Shown here in pieces: positions 17,212 to 20,020 of a DNA stretch of 20,020 bases (position 1 is its first letter; every line of letters starts with the position of its first letter). The notes below the pieces were generated by a model. That model was not told where the DNA came from, did no database searches, and saw only the letters and a list, made by a program, of their open reading frames with translations. Origin of the DNA: a virus; the IMG/VR virus record IMGVR_UViG_3300025769_001149, positions 1 to 20,020 of that record. One strand, 5' to 3'. Made by a program: the position numbers and the translations under genes.

Positions 17212-18725
17212 AGTTCATCCTCTGTAGGGGGAGGTGGTTCCGCCGCCATTTCTTTGGCGATTTCTTCCATCTCCTTTTCACTTTGCTTTAAAATATTCTT
17301 TCGTACCCAGTTATCTGAGTAGAATCTTCCGAGATATGGCTCTACGCTTTGAAGCATCTCAAGACGCTCTCGCATAATCTCTGCTTCTTTGAGTTCTGTA
17401 AAATAAGAGTCCTTCTGATAATCAAAGTAGATATCTTGAACAATCCTATTCCAGTCATCTTCTTTCATAATACCCTTGAGAAGACATTGAGTTCTCAGTA
17501 GTTGAATGAACAGATCAGAGAAACGACTACGAAGACGATCAATAAACTTGAAGAAGTTTAGTTCGTCTCTGCTAATCTCAGAGGATCGTCCCATGTTAAA
17601 GCCGTTTTCTGCATCCATTCGGGAAGTAGGAACGTGCAAGGCACGATATACTTTCTTAAGGAAGTAATCAACGTCTTCCATTTCACCGAGGTTCTGTCCA
17701 CCATCGAGGGTGCTGATCTCAGTTCCTCTACCACCTTCTCGTCTTGGTAGCCAGTAATCCTCAAGCATGTTCATGTGCTTGCGATCATCCTTGATCTCAC
17801 CAGTGCTGGCATCATAGACCAACTTATTCTGGTAACGATTCATGATGTCCTTGAGATACTGTTCTGCCTTCTGCTTGGGTAGGTTACCTACGTCAATATA
17901 AAAGATACGACGTTCAGGGGCACGAGAGATACGATAAACTACAGTGGCATCTTCTGTCTGTCGAAGCATGTTTAATGGACGGATCGCCTTCTGAAGATAT
18001 CCAACAACTCGCTTGGTTCCTGAATCAATAATACCAGAGTGAACATAACAGATAGAATCAGGAGCGATCTTCAATCCTGACTGTGATGTCTGGAAGGAGG
18101 ACTGCTTGTCTAGGTTTGTATAAAGATAAAACTCTTGAACGTTTTTAACAACGGCAACTTGAGTTCCATTCACACTCTCTTGTGCTTTCTGAACGTTACG
18201 AACTTTCTTAATTTTTGCTGGATCAATAGCACGAAGTTCAATGATACCTTTATTCTTATTTGATTCATCTAGAATAATATGGTAATAGATCTTGCTATCG
18301 ATGTACCATCTTCTAAAAATTTCATATGCTTTTTGATTAAACTTGAGTAGTCTAAGTATTCCCTCAAACTCATCCTTCATTTTATTTTTGATAGAAACTG
18401 GCATATCAACTTTATCTAAATCAATAGAGACTATTGTTCTGTCTTGACCGTGAACAATAGCCTCTGTTGTAATATCATCGATCGCAAGATCGACTTCGGG
18501 ATATAGTGCCATACTTCTGTAACGGGCGATCAGATCATTTTCTGATTTGAAACCACCCTGAAAGTCAACGTACTGACCAAAAACTCCACCACCATCTACG
18601 GTGAATGTTCCATCATATTCGTCTGGACCAACAAATGACGCTGCTTTTGAGTCAGCGCCATTTGTTGATTTTCCTGTTAGTTTTCCATTACGACCAATGG
18701 TAAAACCAAATAAATCAATTGCCAT
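17208..18725 (-). CDS. 20: gp20 portal vertex protein
   Basis: 505 residues (T4 524). Typical gp20 landmarks: YRSMALYPEVDLAIDDI near residue 70, DRTIVSIDLD, IELRAIDPAKIKKVR, VVYRISRAPERRIFYIDVG (about 260-280), then EDYWLPRREGGRGTEISTL and LHVPTSRM. It makes the dodecameric DNA channel and initiates prohead assembly. GGAG lies 7 nt before ATG 18725. The stop overlaps the next start as ATGA. Confidence 0.97.
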   Translation of the reverse strand: MAIDLFGFTIGRNGKLTGKSTNGADSKAASFVGPDEYDGTFTVDGGGVFGQYVDFQGGFKSENDLIARYRSMALYPEVDLAIDDITTEAIVHGQDRTIVSIDLDKVDMPVSIKNKMKDEFEGILRLLKFNQKAYEIFRRWYIDSKIYYHIILDESNKNKGIIELRAIDPAKIKKVRNVQKAQESVNGTQVAVVKNVQEFYLYTNLDKQSSFQTSQSGLKIAPDSICYVHSGIIDSGTKRVVGYLQKAIRPLNMLRQTEDATVVYRISRAPERRIFYIDVGNLPKQKAEQYLKDIMNRYQNKLVYDASTGEIKDDRKHMNMLEDYWLPRREGGRGTEISTLDGGQNLGEMEDVDYFLKKVYRALHVPTSRMDAENGFNMGRSSEISRDELNFFKFIDRLRSRFSDLFIQLLRTQCLLKGIMKEDDWNRIVQDIYFDYQKDSYFTELKEAEIMRERLEMLQSVEPYLGRFYSDNWVRKNILKQSEKEMEEIAKEMAAEPPPPTEDEL

Positions 18726-18760
18726 CTAGATTCTCCGTTCAATAATAAATAAATCAAATA

Positions 18761-19276
18761 TCAATCAAAGGTCCAGTGATCGAACCCGATTGTAACACTA
18801 AACTCAGCAACTGCATCGGTAGTGTCATAAGAAAGATCAATGGTTCCAACTTCGATTGGCCAACAATCAATGAGTTTGATTGTTTTACCAGCGGGAATAT
18901 CACTACCTAGAGAAGTGTTGTTAGCAAGAGCGACACTCAAAGGAGCAACAGTCCACTGAGCATAAGCCAAACCTCTTGTGGTATCCTCTAGACCCATGAA
19001 TGTTTGTGACCATTCGATGAACTTCTCATGAATAGCATTTTCTTCATCACAAAGAACACTGATAGTCCAATCAGGGAAAGTTCTATCTCCTGCTCTCTTT
19101 ACTTCTCTTCCCTTGAAAGGTACAGTGACAGTACCAAGTGAAGCAGAAGGCATAGCAGCGGTTTTGATTAAAAGACTTTCTTCTTGTGTTAATGTAAAGC
19201 CGTCACTTGATGTGACTGTATAAAGATTTGGTCTGATACCTTGACCAAATTTTCCTTTAAAATCTCCTAGTGCCAT
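18761..19276 (-). CDS. 19: gp19 tail tube protein
   Basis: 171 residues (T4 163). Landmarks KTAAMPSASLGTVTVPFKGR and DRTFPDWTISVLCDE are characteristic of myovirus tail tube proteins, and the C-terminus VAEFSVTIGFDHWTFD is the usual last strand. Stacked hexamers form the tube inside the sheath. AAGGAG lies 7 nt before ATG 19276. Lies between the sheath and the portal as in T4. Confidence 0.96.
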   Translation of the reverse strand: MALGDFKGKFGQGIRPNLYTVTSSDGFTLTQEESLLIKTAAMPSASLGTVTVPFKGREVKRAGDRTFPDWTISVLCDEENAIHEKFIEWSQTFMGLEDTTRGLAYAQWTVAPLSVALANNTSLGSDIPAGKTIKLIDCWPIEVGTIDLSYDTTDAVAEFSVTIGFDHWTFD

Positions 19277-19303
19277 TTAAACGCTCCTTTGTTCTAGTAT
19301 GTA

Positions 19304-20020
19304 TCAGCCTTCTGAGAAGAATGATCCTGAGTTGTTTGCGACGAAGTTGAGTTTGACGAACTGAACTGACTTGGTGGGCTGTAGGAAGATGTCGCAAACG
19401 AACTCACCTCTATCTACGACCGAGCCTGGGTTGTTTGATTCGTCACAAACAATCCTATAGTTTTCAAGACCTCTTCTGTTCTGAACATCGCGGAGAACTG
19501 GATCGATCTGGTTCACAAAACTACGTCTAGTGAACGCATCATTTTGTTCAAAGAGAATGAAGTTTGCTGATGTAGCAAAGGACTTCTCTAGGATGTTAAA
19601 GAGTCTTCTTACTTGGATTCTATCAAAGGCACTTGGCTTAGTCTGAAGTGTCTTGTCTCCCCAGAGAACTGTACCAGAGCCAGGGAAGGCTACGACGTTG
19701 TTGATTCCAGCAGAGTAGATAAGATCTCTCTGTGCCTTGGATGGGTTGAATGCTAGTTTATTGACATTCAAGATGCTACCTCTAGCATAACCACCTGGCG
19801 AGAACCAAGCACCGAAGTCGGTTTCTGTTCTGGCAAGAAGTCCAGCGATGTCACCATTTAGCGGAAGCCATCTGGTGATACCGTTGTAACTATCGCTCTG
19901 CTGCTTCCAGTTACCATCCATTGCAGCGTATGAAGTGTCTCTATTGAGATCATTGTTCCTAGAATCAATGACTGTCTGGAAGGTAACATCTGATAGAGTT
20001 GCTTTGTTGGCGAGTGATGC
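19304..20020 (-). CDS. 18: gp18 tail sheath protein (C-terminal 238 residues)
   Basis: The frame is open from the right window edge to the stop at 19304; the N-terminal part is outside. The visible region has the conserved sheath features: WLPLNGDIAGLLARTE, PSKAQRDLIYSAGINNVVAFPG, TVLWGDKTLQTKPSAFDRI, RRLFNILEKSF and DIFLQPTKSVQFVKLNF near the end. This is the domain that contacts the tube and transmits contraction. Followed 27 nt later by gp19. Confidence 0.96.
   Translation of the reverse strand, partial: ASLANKATLSDVTFQTVIDSRNNDLNRDTSYAAMDGNWKQQSDSYNGITRWLPLNGDIAGLLARTETDFGAWFSPGGYARGSILNVNKLAFNPSKAQRDLIYSAGINNVVAFPGSGTVLWGDKTLQTKPSAFDRIQVRRLFNILEKSFATSANFILFEQNDAFTRRSFVNQIDPVLRDVQNRRGLENYRIVCDESNNPGSVVDRGEFVCDIFLQPTKSVQFVKLNFVANNSGSFFSEG

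Overview
The window is a piece of a T4-like (exo-T-even) myovirus genome, probably marine and close to the cyanophage/pelagiphage branch. Every supported gene lies on the minus strand, genes are packed with ATGA or TAATG overlaps, and the order gp18-gp19-gp20-(core proteins)-gp21-gp22-gp23-gp3-uvsY-uvsW-x-gp55-gp47-gp46 is, from memory, the conserved core of marine T4-like phages. No host metabolic marker such as a photosystem gene is present, so the host (cyanobacterium, Pelagibacter or other) cannot be fixed from the sequence alone.

In the direction of transcription (right to left): 20020-13666 is the late tail and head module: the C-terminal part of the tail sheath, tail tube, portal, two small acidic core proteins, prohead protease, scaffold and major capsid protein, closed by a strong intrinsic terminator at 13609-13641. 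13581-6455 is the replication, recombination and transcription module: a gp3-like tail completion protein, UvsY, UvsW, an Sm-like protein, an HNH nuclease, the late sigma factor gp55 and the gp47/gp46 recombination nuclease. The only sizeable intergenic region (9773-9904) holds a consensus sigma70 promoter for gp55 and a second consensus promoter firing the opposite way, with their -35 boxes forming the arms of a perfect palindrome.

6426-1 is an accessory and adhesion module: a glycosyltransferase whose landmarks resemble the procollagen galactosyltransferase/PLOD family, a fold-type-II PLP enzyme overlapping a SPPY-type methyltransferase with a long unassigned N-terminal part, an unrecognised protein, and two fibre-like proteins with collagen Gly-X-Y repeats. 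The last runs off the left edge as a gene of at least 484 codons, with 21 copies of a 36-bp unit encoding [10 protein letters not shown][I/V/T]K-GET.

The most interesting hypothesis is that this phage carries a collagen-type fibre with lysine in the Y position together with its own collagen-type glycosyltransferase. The PLP enzyme-methyltransferase pair is a second candidate for an undescribed modification pathway. Three exact T4-type late-promoter octamers (TATAAATA) are present; the one 36 nt before gp22 is the most convincing.
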